From: Hyphomicrobiaceae bacterium
Lineage (GTDB): Bacteria; Pseudomonadota; Alphaproteobacteria; Rhizobiales; Hyphomicrobiaceae
Reading direction: 5' to 3'
DNA: 64,000 nt
Assembly: GCA_021730785.1 (NCBI GenBank)
Contig: JAKFWF010000022.1
Coordinates: 45,341-109,340 of the forward strand
Within the stretch, counting starts at the first letter, position 1, and every line of letters begins with the position of its first letter. The translations under genes were made by a program, and so were the position numbers. The notes beneath the pieces are model-generated. The model was not told the origin of the DNA and made no database searches. It saw only the letters and a program-made list of their open reading frames with translations. Positions 56,278 through 64,000 of this stretch are shown piece by piece.

Positions 56278-57270
56278 ATGAGCATTCTGGTGACGGGCGG
56301 GGCCGGCTATATCGGCAGCCACATGGTGCTCGAACTGCTGGAGGCGGGCGAAACCGTCGTCGTCCTCGACAACCTGACCACCGGTTTCCGCTGGGCGGTG
56401 CCAGCCAATGTGACGCTGGTGATCGGCGATTGCGGCGACCAGGATCTGGTGCGCACCGTGATCCGGCGCCACGGCGTCACCGCCATCATCCACTTCGCCG
56501 GCTCGATCGTGGTGCCGGATTCTGTCGCCGATCCGCTCGGATATTACGCCAATAACACGGTCAAATCGCGCGCCTTGATCGAAGTCGCGGTTGCGACCGG
56601 CGTCAAGAACTTCATTTTCTCCTCGACCGCCGCCGTCTACGGCATGACGGGCGATGCGCCGATCGATGAAGAAACGCCGCTGAAGCCCATGTCGCCCTAT
56701 GGCTCATCGAAGCTTATGACCGAGATCATGCTCGCCGACACCGCGCGCGCCCACAACTTCCGCTACGTGGCGCTGCGCTATTTCAATGTCGCCGGCGCCG
56801 ATCCGCAGGGCCGCGTCGGCCAGTCGACGCCGCGTGCGACGCACCTTATCAAGGTGACGTGCGAGACCGCGCTCGGCCAGCGCAGTCACATGGAGGTGTT
56901 CGGCACCGACTATCCGACCGCCGACGGCACCTGTGTGCGCGATTACATCCACGTGAAGGATCTGGCGCGGGCGCACATGTCGGCGCTGGCTCACCTGAAG
57001 GCCGGCGGCAAGTCGGACGTGTTCAATTGCGGTTACGGCAAGGGTTACTCGGTGCTCCAGGTGATCGAGGCCGTGAAGCGCACGTCGAACCGCGAGTTCG
57101 CCGTCAAGGTGTCGCCGCGCCGGCCGGGCGATCCAGCTGCCGTGGTGGCGGCCCCGGCGAAGATCATGCGCGAGCTCGGCTGGCAGCCGGAGCACGCCGA
57201 TCTCGACCAGATCGTCACCCAGGCCATGGCCTGGGAACGCCGCTTGGCCGAGATCAAAAAGGCGTCTTGA
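56278..57270 (+). CDS. galE: UDP-glucose 4-epimerase GalE
   Basis: A 330-residue short-chain-type epimerase that interconverts UDP-glucose and UDP-galactose using bound NAD. ILVTGGAGYIGSHMVLELLEAG is the NAD-binding loop. The active-site Ser/Thr and Tyr-x3-Lys are in FSSTAAVYG and MSPYGSSKLMTE. YFNVAGADPQGRVGQ and GTCVRDYIHVKDLARAH complete the family pattern. AGGAG precedes the start. It is divergent from galU. Confidence 0.94.
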   Translation: MSILVTGGAGYIGSHMVLELLEAGETVVVLDNLTTGFRWAVPANVTLVIGDCGDQDLVRTVIRRHGVTAIIHFAGSIVVPDSVADPLGYYANNTVKSRALIEVAVATGVKNFIFSSTAAVYGMTGDAPIDEETPLKPMSPYGSSKLMTEIMLADTARAHNFRYVALRYFNVAGADPQGRVGQSTPRATHLIKVTCETALGQRSHMEVFGTDYPTADGTCVRDYIHVKDLARAHMSALAHLKAGGKSDVFNCGYGKGYSVLQVIEAVKRTSNREFAVKVSPRRPGDPAAVVAAPAKIMRELGWQPEHADLDQIVTQAMAWERRLAEIKKAS

Positions 57271-57421
57271 AGAGGGTGCGCCTTCCAGCCGGGGCACGGG
57301 ACACGTGCCGGCCGGCGCCATGCCCTGCCTTCATCCGCCGTAATTATGCCGGGAATCGGATAACTGTGGAGCTGCGGGCGCGTCGTGCCCGGCGTTTCGA
57401 AGGTGGCGGGCAGGAACTGGC

Positions 57422-58660
57422 ATGACGTGGCTGCGGGTTGCGCTGGTGATGATGGCATTGGTGCTCAGCCCCCCGGCGCCGCACCCTGCCGCGGCGCAAT
57501 CGACGTTTGCAGCGTTCATCGAGGCGCTGTGGCCCGAAGCGAAGGCGTTCGGCATTTCCCGCCCGACGTTCGATGCTGCCTTCAAGGGGGTCGAACCCGA
57601 CCTCAGTCTGCCCGATCTCATCCTTCCGGGCCGCACCGACGCGACCGTGAAAGGCCAGGCCGAGTTCAGCCGGCCGCCGCAGGACTATCTCGACAAGAAG
57701 TATCTGACGACCCTGGCCGGTCAGGCGCGCGGGTTCGCCCGGCAGCACGCGGCGTCCCTCGACCGGGTCGAAGCGGACTTGGGCGTCGACCGGCGCATCG
57801 TGCTCGCCATCTGGGGGCGGGAGACGGCGTTCGGCGCACACAAGCTGCCGCATTATGCCATCCGGGTGCTCGCCTCCCAGGCCTACACCGGGCGGCGGCG
57901 CGAGTTGTTCCGGCGCGAGCTGCTGTTCGGGCTGAAGATGCTCGAAGACAGGATCGTCACTGTTGCCAACATGAAATCGTCGTGGGCCGGCGCCATGGGC
58001 CTCACGCAGTTCCTGCCCTCGGAGTTCTACCAGTCGGCCTATGACCTCGATCGCGATGGCACGGCGGATTTGTTCAACTCGGTGCCGGACGCGCTGGGCT
58101 CGGCGGCGAAGCAATTGAAGGACAAGGGGTGGGTTGCCACCCTGCCGTGGGGCTTCGAGGTCAAGGTGCCGGCGACCCTGGACTGCGGCTACGATGGGCC
58201 GGCCAACGAGCGATCGCTCGAGGCCTGGACCAAGGCCGGCGTGACGACCACCAGCGGCCGGCCGATCCCGCCGGCACTGATGGCGCGCAACGCCTACCTG
58301 ATGTCGCCGGGCGGTGCCTATGGCCCCTCGTTCCTGGTGACCGACAATTTCAAGGTGCTGCGCGCCTACAATACGAGCGATCTGTATGCCGTGTTCGTCG
58401 GGCATCTGGCCGACCGGATTGGAGGCACGAGCGATTTCGACACGCCGTGGCAGGCCATCAGGCAGCTGCCGAACCGCGACGTGGAAGAAATCCAGAAGCT
58501 GCTGAAGGCGGCCGGCAGCCCGATCGACAAGATCGACGGCAAGATCGGTTCGAATACACGCTGGCTGATCGGCACCTACCAGCGCAAGGCCGGCCTCAAG
58601 GTCGACTGCTGGCCGACCAGCGCCTTGCTGTCACATCTTCGATCGAGCCCGGTGCGATGA
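57422..58660 (+). CDS. MltB-family lytic murein transglycosylase 1
   Basis: A 412-residue exported enzyme that cleaves glycan strands to 1,6-anhydroMurNAc ends. A signal peptide (VALVMMALVLSPPAPHPAAAQ) precedes the MltB domain, with the catalytic Glu in VLAIWGRETAFG (about residue 138), SSWAGAMGLTQFLPSEFY and DLFNSVPDALGSAAKQL. A C-terminal peptidoglycan-binding domain (DVEEIQKLLKAAGSPIDKIDGKIGSNTRWLIGTYQRKAGL) targets the wall. Its stop overlaps the start of a second MltB gene (ATGA). Confidence 0.9.
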   Translation: MTWLRVALVMMALVLSPPAPHPAAAQSTFAAFIEALWPEAKAFGISRPTFDAAFKGVEPDLSLPDLILPGRTDATVKGQAEFSRPPQDYLDKKYLTTLAGQARGFARQHAASLDRVEADLGVDRRIVLAIWGRETAFGAHKLPHYAIRVLASQAYTGRRRELFRRELLFGLKMLEDRIVTVANMKSSWAGAMGLTQFLPSEFYQSAYDLDRDGTADLFNSVPDALGSAAKQLKDKGWVATLPWGFEVKVPATLDCGYDGPANERSLEAWTKAGVTTTSGRPIPPALMARNAYLMSPGGAYGPSFLVTDNFKVLRAYNTSDLYAVFVGHLADRIGGTSDFDTPWQAIRQLPNRDVEEIQKLLKAAGSPIDKIDGKIGSNTRWLIGTYQRKAGLKVDCWPTSALLSHLRSSPVR

Positions 58661-59982
58661 TGGCGCGCAGGCCGCGACACTCAATCATGCTGATTGGCGC
58701 CGGCATCCTGGCCGTCCTGACCGGCGGTATCGCAACGCTGGCGCTGTGGCCGCAATCCGTGCCGCCAGTGCCAGCGACCGTTGCAGCGACCGTGCCACCA
58801 CCGCCCTTCGTCGCAGTGCCCGCACCGCCACCACCGGCCGCGCTGCCGATGCCGCAATTCACTGCATTCCTCGACCGCCTGAGGGCCGAAGCAGCAACCA
58901 AGGGGCTCAACCCCGCCACACTCGACCAGGCGTTTGCCGGGCTCATCCCCGATCCCGAGGTTCTGGATCTGGCCGGTGTCCAGCCCGAATATGTCAAGAC
59001 CGCCGGCGAATATCTGACCCTGCTCGTGTCCGACACGCGCCTCGACAACGGGCGCTTGAAGCTGCAGGAGCAGGCTGCCACGCTCGCCGCCGTGGAAGCA
59101 ACCTATGGCGTCGACCGCCACATCGTGCTCGCGATCTGGGGTATCGAGAGCAACTATGGCGCCGGCATGGGCTCGCGGCGGGTGATCCGCTCGCTGGCGA
59201 CGCTCGCGGCCTTCGATACGCGACGACCGGACTTCTGGCGTGGCGAACTGGTGGCGGCATTGCGCATCCTGCAGTCTGGCGACACGATTGCCGAGAACAT
59301 GGCGGGCTCCTGGGCCGGTGCCATGGGGCATACGCAATTCATGCCATCGACGTTTGCCGCGCACGCCGTCGACTTCGACCGCGATGGCCGGCGCGACATC
59401 TGGGCCAGCATCCCCGATGCACTGGGTTCGACGGCCAATTATCTCAAGGTTTCGGGATGGGTCGCGGGTAATCCGTGGGGCTTCGAGGTGGTTCTGCCGG
59501 CCAACTTTGATTTCGCCCTGTCGGCGCCCGGCCAAACCAAACCTTGGGCGCAATGGCAGGCGCTCGGCGTCGCACAGGCCCGCGAGCGTGCGCTGCCGGC
59601 CACGCTTGGCCCACTGCAATTGCTGTTGCCAGCCGGCGCTCGGGGGCCGGCATTCCTGGCGAGTGCCAACTTCCGTGCCATTCTGCGCTACAACAACGCC
59701 GTGTCCTATGCACTGGCCGTCGGCCATCTGGCCGATCGCCTGGCTGGAGGTTCAACCTTCCTGAAGCCCTGGCCAGGGGACGACCGGGCCCTGGCGAAGG
59801 CCGACCGCGAAGACCTGCAAAGGCGCCTCGTTGCCGGTGGTTTTGGCAGCGGCGCGGTCGATGGCGTGATCGGTAGCGGTACACGTGCAGCCATCCGCGC
59901 CTTCCAGAAGGCGAAGCGACTGCCAGAAGACGGCCATCCCGACCTTGCGCTGCTCGAGCGCTTGAGGCAGGAGGTGCAATGA
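58657..59982 (+). CDS. MltB-family lytic murein transglycosylase 2
   Basis: A 441-residue paralogue of the preceding protein. A hydrophobic N-terminal anchor (IMLIGAGILAVLTGGIATLAL) is followed by a Pro/Ala-rich linker (residues 30-60). The MltB core has its catalytic Glu in VLAIWGIESNYGAGMG, SWAGAMGHTQFMPSTFA and DIWASIPDALGSTANYL. The C-terminal peptidoglycan-binding domain includes GAVDGVIGSGTRAAIRAFQKAKRLPEDG. It overlaps both neighbours by 4 bp, so the three genes form one translationally coupled unit. Two adjacent paralogues with different anchors may act at different positions in the envelope. Confidence 0.9.
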   Translation: MMARRPRHSIMLIGAGILAVLTGGIATLALWPQSVPPVPATVAATVPPPPFVAVPAPPPPAALPMPQFTAFLDRLRAEAATKGLNPATLDQAFAGLIPDPEVLDLAGVQPEYVKTAGEYLTLLVSDTRLDNGRLKLQEQAATLAAVEATYGVDRHIVLAIWGIESNYGAGMGSRRVIRSLATLAAFDTRRPDFWRGELVAALRILQSGDTIAENMAGSWAGAMGHTQFMPSTFAAHAVDFDRDGRRDIWASIPDALGSTANYLKVSGWVAGNPWGFEVVLPANFDFALSAPGQTKPWAQWQALGVAQARERALPATLGPLQLLLPAGARGPAFLASANFRAILRYNNAVSYALAVGHLADRLAGGSTFLKPWPGDDRALAKADREDLQRRLVAGGFGSGAVDGVIGSGTRAAIRAFQKAKRLPEDGHPDLALLERLRQEVQ

Positions 59983-61430
59983 TGCAACGCCCGATCACGA
60001 TCGCCGCATGTTTTTGTCTTGCTCTGGGATTGACCCTTGGCAGCGCGAGCGCCGTTCGCGCGCAGGAAGATCCAGCCGCGGTCAGCTACATCACGCCGTT
60101 CCCAGTCGGTGACGTCTATCGGACGATCGTCGTCGGCGACAGCTTTGCCGAGGGCGCGCTCGCCGGGTTGCTCGAAACGTTCGGCTCCGACAGCCGCCTG
60201 CAGATGATGCGTCGGCATCGTGCGCTCACGGGCCTCGTTCGTGCCGAGGTGGAGGACGACTTCAAGGCCCTCGAAGACGCGCTGACCCGGGAGCCTGCGC
60301 AGATCACCGTCGTCATGCTCGGCCGCGACGATCGCGCGCCGATCCGTGTGCCCGGCGGCAAGCGGCTGCAGGTCAGCCGAGATGACTGGCGCGACGAATA
60401 CGGCCGCCGCGCCGATCTGCTGATGAAGTTGCTCAAGCGACGCGGCGGAGCGGTCTATTGGATCGGTCTGCCGGTGCTGCGCAAGTCCGATTGGAATGAC
60501 GACATCCAGGTCATGAACGACCTCGTGCGCGACCGCGCCTCGCTCAACGGCATCAAATACATCGATGCCTTTGCCGGGTTCGCCGACGAGGGGGGCAACT
60601 ACATCGCCGAAGGGCCGGATGCGGCTGGCCGCATTCGCACCATGCGCACGCCCGACGGCATCGGCTTCACCGAAGCCGGCAACCACAAGCTCGCTCATTT
60701 CGTCGAACGCGAAATCAAGCGTGACCTGACGCAGGCCAAGAACGAGCGATCGATCCCGCTGGCCGGCGCCGAGGTCGAGCAGCGCAAGATCAATCCGGCC
60801 AAGGCGACGGCTGATTCCGCCCAGGCGGCGATCGCCAATGCGGCGGCACCCAAGTTGGGCGACACCAAATCGTCATGGGCACTGACGACCAACATCGCGC
60901 CGCAGCCCGCACCCTTGGCGCCCAGTACGGCAACCGAGCAGAAGGCCGACAACACGCGAATCTCGCTGCGCACCGTGACGCCCGGTGGCCGCGAAGAGAC
61001 AGCGACGCTGGAAATCCTGCGGCCGGCCATCTCCGCGTCGGTGATCCAGTTGCTCGCGCGCAATGCCTCGCCCGACAGAGCCGCCCAGGTTGGGGATACG
61101 CTGCAGGAGAGTTTGCCGGGCGGCCTGCTGCTGCTGAGTTCGATCAGTCTCTCGAGCGAAGGGCTCACTGCAGGGCGGCGGGCCAGGCTCGCGCCGACGC
61201 AAACAGCCTTCTTCAAGGTGATGATCAGGGGCGAGCGGGTGCCGCCCAGGCCCGGCCGCTCCGATGATTTTCGCTGGCCGCGCCCCGACCAGATGCCCGA
61301 ACCGGTGCCGGTCGCAGCAAAGCCGGCGGTGACCCCCGTCGCAGCACCCGTTGCGCCACAGCCGAAAACTGTGACCGGTAGCGGTCAGCGTCAGCCGGCG
61401 ACGCCCAAGGCGATCCCGCCGCGTCCCTGA
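59979..61430 (+). CDS. SGNH-family periplasmic protein (DUF459-like)
   Basis: A 483-residue exported protein (signal CFCLALGLTLGSASAVRAQ). The SGNH-hydrolase core runs from IVVGDSFAEGALAG (GDS block with the nucleophile Ser), through VVMLGRDDR and VYWIGLPVLRKSDWNDDI, to TPDGIGFTEAGNHKLAHFVEREIK (terminal block with His). The second half is Ala/Pro-rich and low-complexity, ending VTPVAAPVAPQPKTV. It is coupled by ATGA to the second MltB transglycosylase. An esterase that edits O-acyl groups on peptidoglycan before cleavage would fit, but that is inference. Its last 40 bp overlap the convergent ABC permease gene. Confidence 0.78.
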   Translation: MMQRPITIAACFCLALGLTLGSASAVRAQEDPAAVSYITPFPVGDVYRTIVVGDSFAEGALAGLLETFGSDSRLQMMRRHRALTGLVRAEVEDDFKALEDALTREPAQITVVMLGRDDRAPIRVPGGKRLQVSRDDWRDEYGRRADLLMKLLKRRGGAVYWIGLPVLRKSDWNDDIQVMNDLVRDRASLNGIKYIDAFAGFADEGGNYIAEGPDAAGRIRTMRTPDGIGFTEAGNHKLAHFVEREIKRDLTQAKNERSIPLAGAEVEQRKINPAKATADSAQAAIANAAAPKLGDTKSSWALTTNIAPQPAPLAPSTATEQKADNTRISLRTVTPGGREETATLEILRPAISASVIQLLARNASPDRAAQVGDTLQESLPGGLLLLSSISLSSEGLTAGRRARLAPTQTAFFKVMIRGERVPPRPGRSDDFRWPRPDQMPEPVPVAAKPAVTPVAAPVAPQPKTVTGSGQRQPATPKAIPPRP

Positions 61431-62977
61431 GTCGCTGCCGCGCCGGAGGACTGGTCGACCGCCATGGGTCGCGCGTGCCACCACCGGAATGCGGCGAGGC
61501 ATCCGACCGCAAGCACCACCGGCACGGCGGTGATCGAACTGCTGATCATCGCGAATACCGTCGCAATCGCCCACAGCACGGCGAGCGTGTGCTCGATCAG
61601 GCCGATCAGCTTCGACTGTGAATGGCGCCGCAGCATGCCGCGCCGGTTGCCCGGCATCGGGTGCCAGAAGTTCAGCAGTGCGGTCGAGATGCAGGCCAAT
61701 GTCGTGAACACGAGGGCAACGAGCGCGGCGCTCCAGGAGATCGCAGCAAGGGCTGCCAGCGGCAGGGCGACGATCAGCAGCACCGGCGGCACGATGGCGC
61801 TGAGCTTCATGCGGTCAACGGTCACTTGTGCCACGGGCGCGGTTGCGATCAGCTCTGGCGCATCTTCGCCCGACACGGTGATCCAGGCGAGAGAGGCCGC
61901 GACCTGGGCGGCGATCACCACGATCGCAGGTGCCAGCGCGACCGCCGCCGGCAGCGTCTCGCTGCGGAGCAGGACGACGGCGACCGGCACCGTGTAAATG
62001 ATCTGCAGGCTGATCTGAGCCAGCAGGTTCGGGTCGCGGGCGATCAGCAGCAGTTCCTTGCGGCGCATGGCAGCGCCAAGACCCGCGCGGAACGTGCGTG
62101 GCCGCCGCTGTGCTTCGGTACTGCCGCCAGCTGCGGCCCCGACGGCTGCGAGGCTCGCTGCGCAAAAGCGCGCGCCGAGTGCGACGACGGTCCCCGCAAA
62201 CAGTGCGGTGCCGACCGTCAGCAAGGCAAGGATTGCGCGCGCATCGCCGCGAAATGCTTCGACAGGCGCCCATTGGATGCCAGTGGCAAGGCGCGAGCCT
62301 GCGAGTCCGACGCCGTCGAGCCACTCGCCAAGTGCCGCCTGCAGCGGCGCCGGCAACATGGCGGCGATTTGCGCGGCAAGGACAAATGCGCCGCCGATGG
62401 CGGCTCCGGTCAATTGTGCGTAGGTGCGAGCACGCCGCGGTCCGACGAGGAAGAACAGGCCGATCGCGGTGCTGACGCCGATCGCGGTTGCGGCGAGGGC
62501 AATGCCAATCAGGGCTGGATAGGCGCCAAGCCAGGCGGGGCGGTCGAGGATGGCTGCGACGTGCACGATCGGCAGCGTGAGGATGGCGACCGAGCTGAAC
62601 GTCTCCATGGCGATCGAGGCGGCCTTGGCGGCAAAGATCCGCCGGGCGGGTAGCGGTGAAGCCAGCAGCAGGTCGAGGTCGCCCCGGTCGAACAGGGCGC
62701 GCGTGGCGCCAAACAGGCTCTGGGCGGTCATCCAGGATGCCGTACAGGCGACCAGCGCCACGAGCGCAAGACTGGCGTTCCCGCCCTCGCCCTGCATCAA
62801 CGGGGTGACGGCCAGCACCACCGGCCAGGCGGCGAGATGTAGGCCGATCACTCCGGCGATCAGCAGCAGCATGATGCTGCGCGCGCTAAGTGTTCCGAAC
62901 AGCGCCATGAACCGGCGCCGGCTGTTGCGCATGTCGTGGGCGAGCAGCCAGAGAAAGGAGCCAGGAGCACGGATCAT
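61391..62977 (-). CDS. ABC transporter permease (ABC-2-like)
   Basis: A 528-residue polytopic membrane protein with about 12 hydrophobic stretches. It has a short DMRNSRRRFMALFGT-type cytoplasmic start, ALFDRGDLDLLLASPLPARRIFAAK (coupling-helix-like motif of ABC-2 exporters) and a second half beginning GLGAAMRRKELLLIARDPNLLAQI. Its ATG overlaps the stop of the ATP-binding subunit (ATGA), so the two proteins form one transporter. Substrate unknown. The 3' end overlaps the SGNH gene by 40 bp in convergent orientation. Confidence 0.82.
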   Translation of the reverse strand: MIRAPGSFLWLLAHDMRNSRRRFMALFGTLSARSIMLLLIAGVIGLHLAAWPVVLAVTPLMQGEGGNASLALVALVACTASWMTAQSLFGATRALFDRGDLDLLLASPLPARRIFAAKAASIAMETFSSVAILTLPIVHVAAILDRPAWLGAYPALIGIALAATAIGVSTAIGLFFLVGPRRARTYAQLTGAAIGGAFVLAAQIAAMLPAPLQAALGEWLDGVGLAGSRLATGIQWAPVEAFRGDARAILALLTVGTALFAGTVVALGARFCAASLAAVGAAAGGSTEAQRRPRTFRAGLGAAMRRKELLLIARDPNLLAQISLQIIYTVPVAVVLLRSETLPAAVALAPAIVVIAAQVAASLAWITVSGEDAPELIATAPVAQVTVDRMKLSAIVPPVLLIVALPLAALAAISWSAALVALVFTTLACISTALLNFWHPMPGNRRGMLRRHSQSKLIGLIEHTLAVLWAIATVFAMISSSITAVPVVLAVGCLAAFRWWHARPMAVDQSSGAAATQGRGGIALGVAG

Positions 62978-63771
62978 GCGGCGACCGCGTCCGTGGCGGC
63001 CGGCTGGCGCGTGAGCGACAGAAAAACGTCTTCCAGCGTGCCCTTGCCGTTGCCGGCGCGGGTGCGCAATTCATCGAGGGTGCCTTCGGCGGCGAGGCGG
63101 CCCTGGACCACGATGCCAATTCGATCGGCGAGGCGTTCGGCGACCTCCAGGATGTGCGTCGTGAGGATGATGGTGGCGCCTGCCCGCACGCGGGCAGTCA
63201 GCAAGTCCTTGACCTGGCGGGCGACGCTTGCGTCGATGCCGGTCAGCGGCTCGTCGAGCATGATCAAGCGTGGCTCGTGGATCAATGCGCCGGCGAGCGC
63301 CACCTTCTGTTTCATGCCGCGCGAGAAGCCTTCGCAGCGCGCATGGCGGTGGGCTTTTAGTTCGAGAATGTCGAGCAGGTCGGCGGCGCGGCGCTCGGCG
63401 ATGCCAGGTTCGACGCCCCACAGCCCGGCAACGAATTCCAGGTATTCGAGCGGGCTCAGTTTGTCGTACAGCATGGGCTCGTCCGGCAGCCAGGCGGTGA
63501 TGCGCCTGGCTTCCAGCGGCGCCCGCACGGCATCGACGCCGAAGATGCGGATTTCGCCAGTGTCCGGCGGCAGCAATCCGGCGATCATGCGCAAGGTTGT
63601 GGTCTTGCCGGCGCCATTGTGGCCGAGCAGCGCGTAGAATTCGCCGGACGCCAGCCTGAGGTCCATGCGGTCTACGGCAACCGCAGTGCCAAAGGTCTTG
63701 CGCAGGGCCGACACGTGCAGGGCGGGGGCAGCAGTGTCGCAATCTGCAACGGAAGTTAGCGCCATCTTCAT
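62974..63771 (-). CDS. ABC transporter ATP-binding subunit
   Basis: A 265-residue ATPase. Walker A is GHNGAGKTTTLR, the Q-loop area AWLPDEPMLYDKLSPLEY, the signature FSRGMKQKVALAGALIHEPRLIMLDEPLTGID combines the C-loop and Walker B, and the H-switch is TTHILE. It belongs to the DrrA/CcmA/NatA-like export branch. The start at 63771 (MKMALT) follows GAGGCCCC; the frame reaches further upstream. It pairs with the permease whose start overlaps its stop. Confidence 0.9.
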   Translation of the reverse strand: MKMALTSVADCDTAAPALHVSALRKTFGTAVAVDRMDLRLASGEFYALLGHNGAGKTTTLRMIAGLLPPDTGEIRIFGVDAVRAPLEARRITAWLPDEPMLYDKLSPLEYLEFVAGLWGVEPGIAERRAADLLDILELKAHRHARCEGFSRGMKQKVALAGALIHEPRLIMLDEPLTGIDASVARQVKDLLTARVRAGATIILTTHILEVAERLADRIGIVVQGRLAAEGTLDELRTRAGNGKGTLEDVFLSLTRQPAATDAVAA

Positions 63772-63962
63772 CGGGGCCTCACAGACGCGAAACTGGTGAC
63801 TGCGACCGTAGCCGACAGGACTTGAGGTGGCGTTAATGGCCGAGCTGTAAAATTTGCCGCGCCGCATACTGGACAGGGTCGAAGTGCGATGCTAGAGGCT
63901 GCGCTTCGCAAGGCTTGCCGTGCGGAACATAAGTCTGATGCGCTCGCGAGCGTTGACGGCGC

Positions 63963-64000
63963 GGGTGATTAGCTCAGTTGGTAGAGCAGGTGACTCTTAA
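63963..64000 (+). tRNA. tRNA-Lys (anticodon CTT), 3'-truncated by the window end
   Basis: GGGTGAT begins the acceptor stem. TA and the D arm GCTC-AGTTGGTA-GAGC follow, then A and the anticodon stem GGTGA with loop CTCTTAA. Loop positions 34-36 read CTT, hence lysine. The 3' half lies beyond base 64000, so the acceptor pairing cannot be checked. Confidence 0.85.

Noticed and set aside
57293..57309. GGCACG-N5-CGTGCC hairpin between galE and the first transglycosylase gene
   Set aside because: Only a 6-bp stem with no T-run; too weak to name as a terminator or operator.
1..64000. CRISPR arrays, rRNA operons, full-length IS elements and prophage genes
   Set aside because: No regularly spaced repeats, rRNA sequence, transposase or phage structural gene was recognised anywhere in the window.

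Overview
The window is 64 kb of high-GC DNA from a phototrophic alphaproteobacterium, most likely a member of the Hyphomicrobiales (Rhizobiales). This rests on a bacteriochlorophyll/carotenoid/reaction-centre gene set with PpsR-type operators, an Irr-type iron regulator, an LpxQ-like lipid A oxidase, a TIGR02302/DUF4175 membrane protein, and a dispersed repeat whose translation reads like the familiar 'MGPRVKPEDD' family of Rhizobiales repeats. I cannot name a genus.

Layout. 1-9.4 kb: a truncated HWE histidine kinase with two stand-alone receivers, a periplasmic M15 peptidase, a GbsR/MarR regulator with an 18-bp palindrome at its start, a DUF4166 protein, a phosphohexomutase, a Rieske oxygenase, a small monooxygenase, an SGNH-like secreted protein, an AraC-HTH/O6-alkylguanine methyltransferase fusion, and a ParE-type toxin/antitoxin pair whose toxin frame is broken by an amber codon. 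9.7-13.8 kb: photosynthesis block 1, bchG-bch2(pucC-like)-bchP-tspO, tightly overlapped. 13.9-19.5 kb: five genes with no photosynthetic role (acyl-CoA dehydrogenase, TIR protein, WD40 protein, apaG, argE-like). The TIR gene sits between two perfect 47-bp direct repeats and looks like a small inserted element. 19.5-32 kb: photosynthesis block 2, crtC-crtD divergent from crtF, then the bchC-bchX-bchY-bchZ-pufQ-like-pufB-pufA-pufL-pufM superoperon, with the cytochrome c2 gene directly downstream. 32.1-43.4 kb: a run of five palindromes, a D-threonine-aldolase/D-serine-dehydratase-like enzyme, an alpha-2-macroglobulin/PbpC pair, lpxQ-like and a LysR regulator. 43.8-64 kb: housekeeping and envelope genes (DUF4175, wecB-like epimerase, glycosyltransferase, amidase, kdsD, DUF533, hydroxyacid dehydrogenase, SH3 protein, irr, galU, galE, two MltB transglycosylases, an SGNH protein, an ABC exporter) and the start of a tRNA-Lys.

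How it works together. bchG/bchP complete bacteriochlorophyll a (esterification and phytyl reduction). bchXYZ and bchC build the bacteriochlorin ring and 3-acetyl group. crtC/D/F make methoxylated linear carotenoids. puf genes encode the LH1-reaction-centre core, and cytochrome c2 re-reduces it; no tetraheme pufC or pufX is present. Three TGT-N12-ACA PpsR/CrtJ sites lie before bchG, between crtD and crtF, and before bchC. In two of them the 3' half of the operator doubles as a TTGACA -35 box at the same 16-bp distance from a -10-like hexamer, which gives a simple steric repression model. crtE, crtB, crtI, bchFNBHLM and puhA are not in this window.

The most unusual points are the 47-bp-repeat-flanked TIR element, a crtC frame with no usable start codon, the amber-interrupted toxin, a dispersed repeat read in frame at the PbpC N-terminus, and a possible leaderless bchG transcript. 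All assignments are from sequence reading only; no database search was run.
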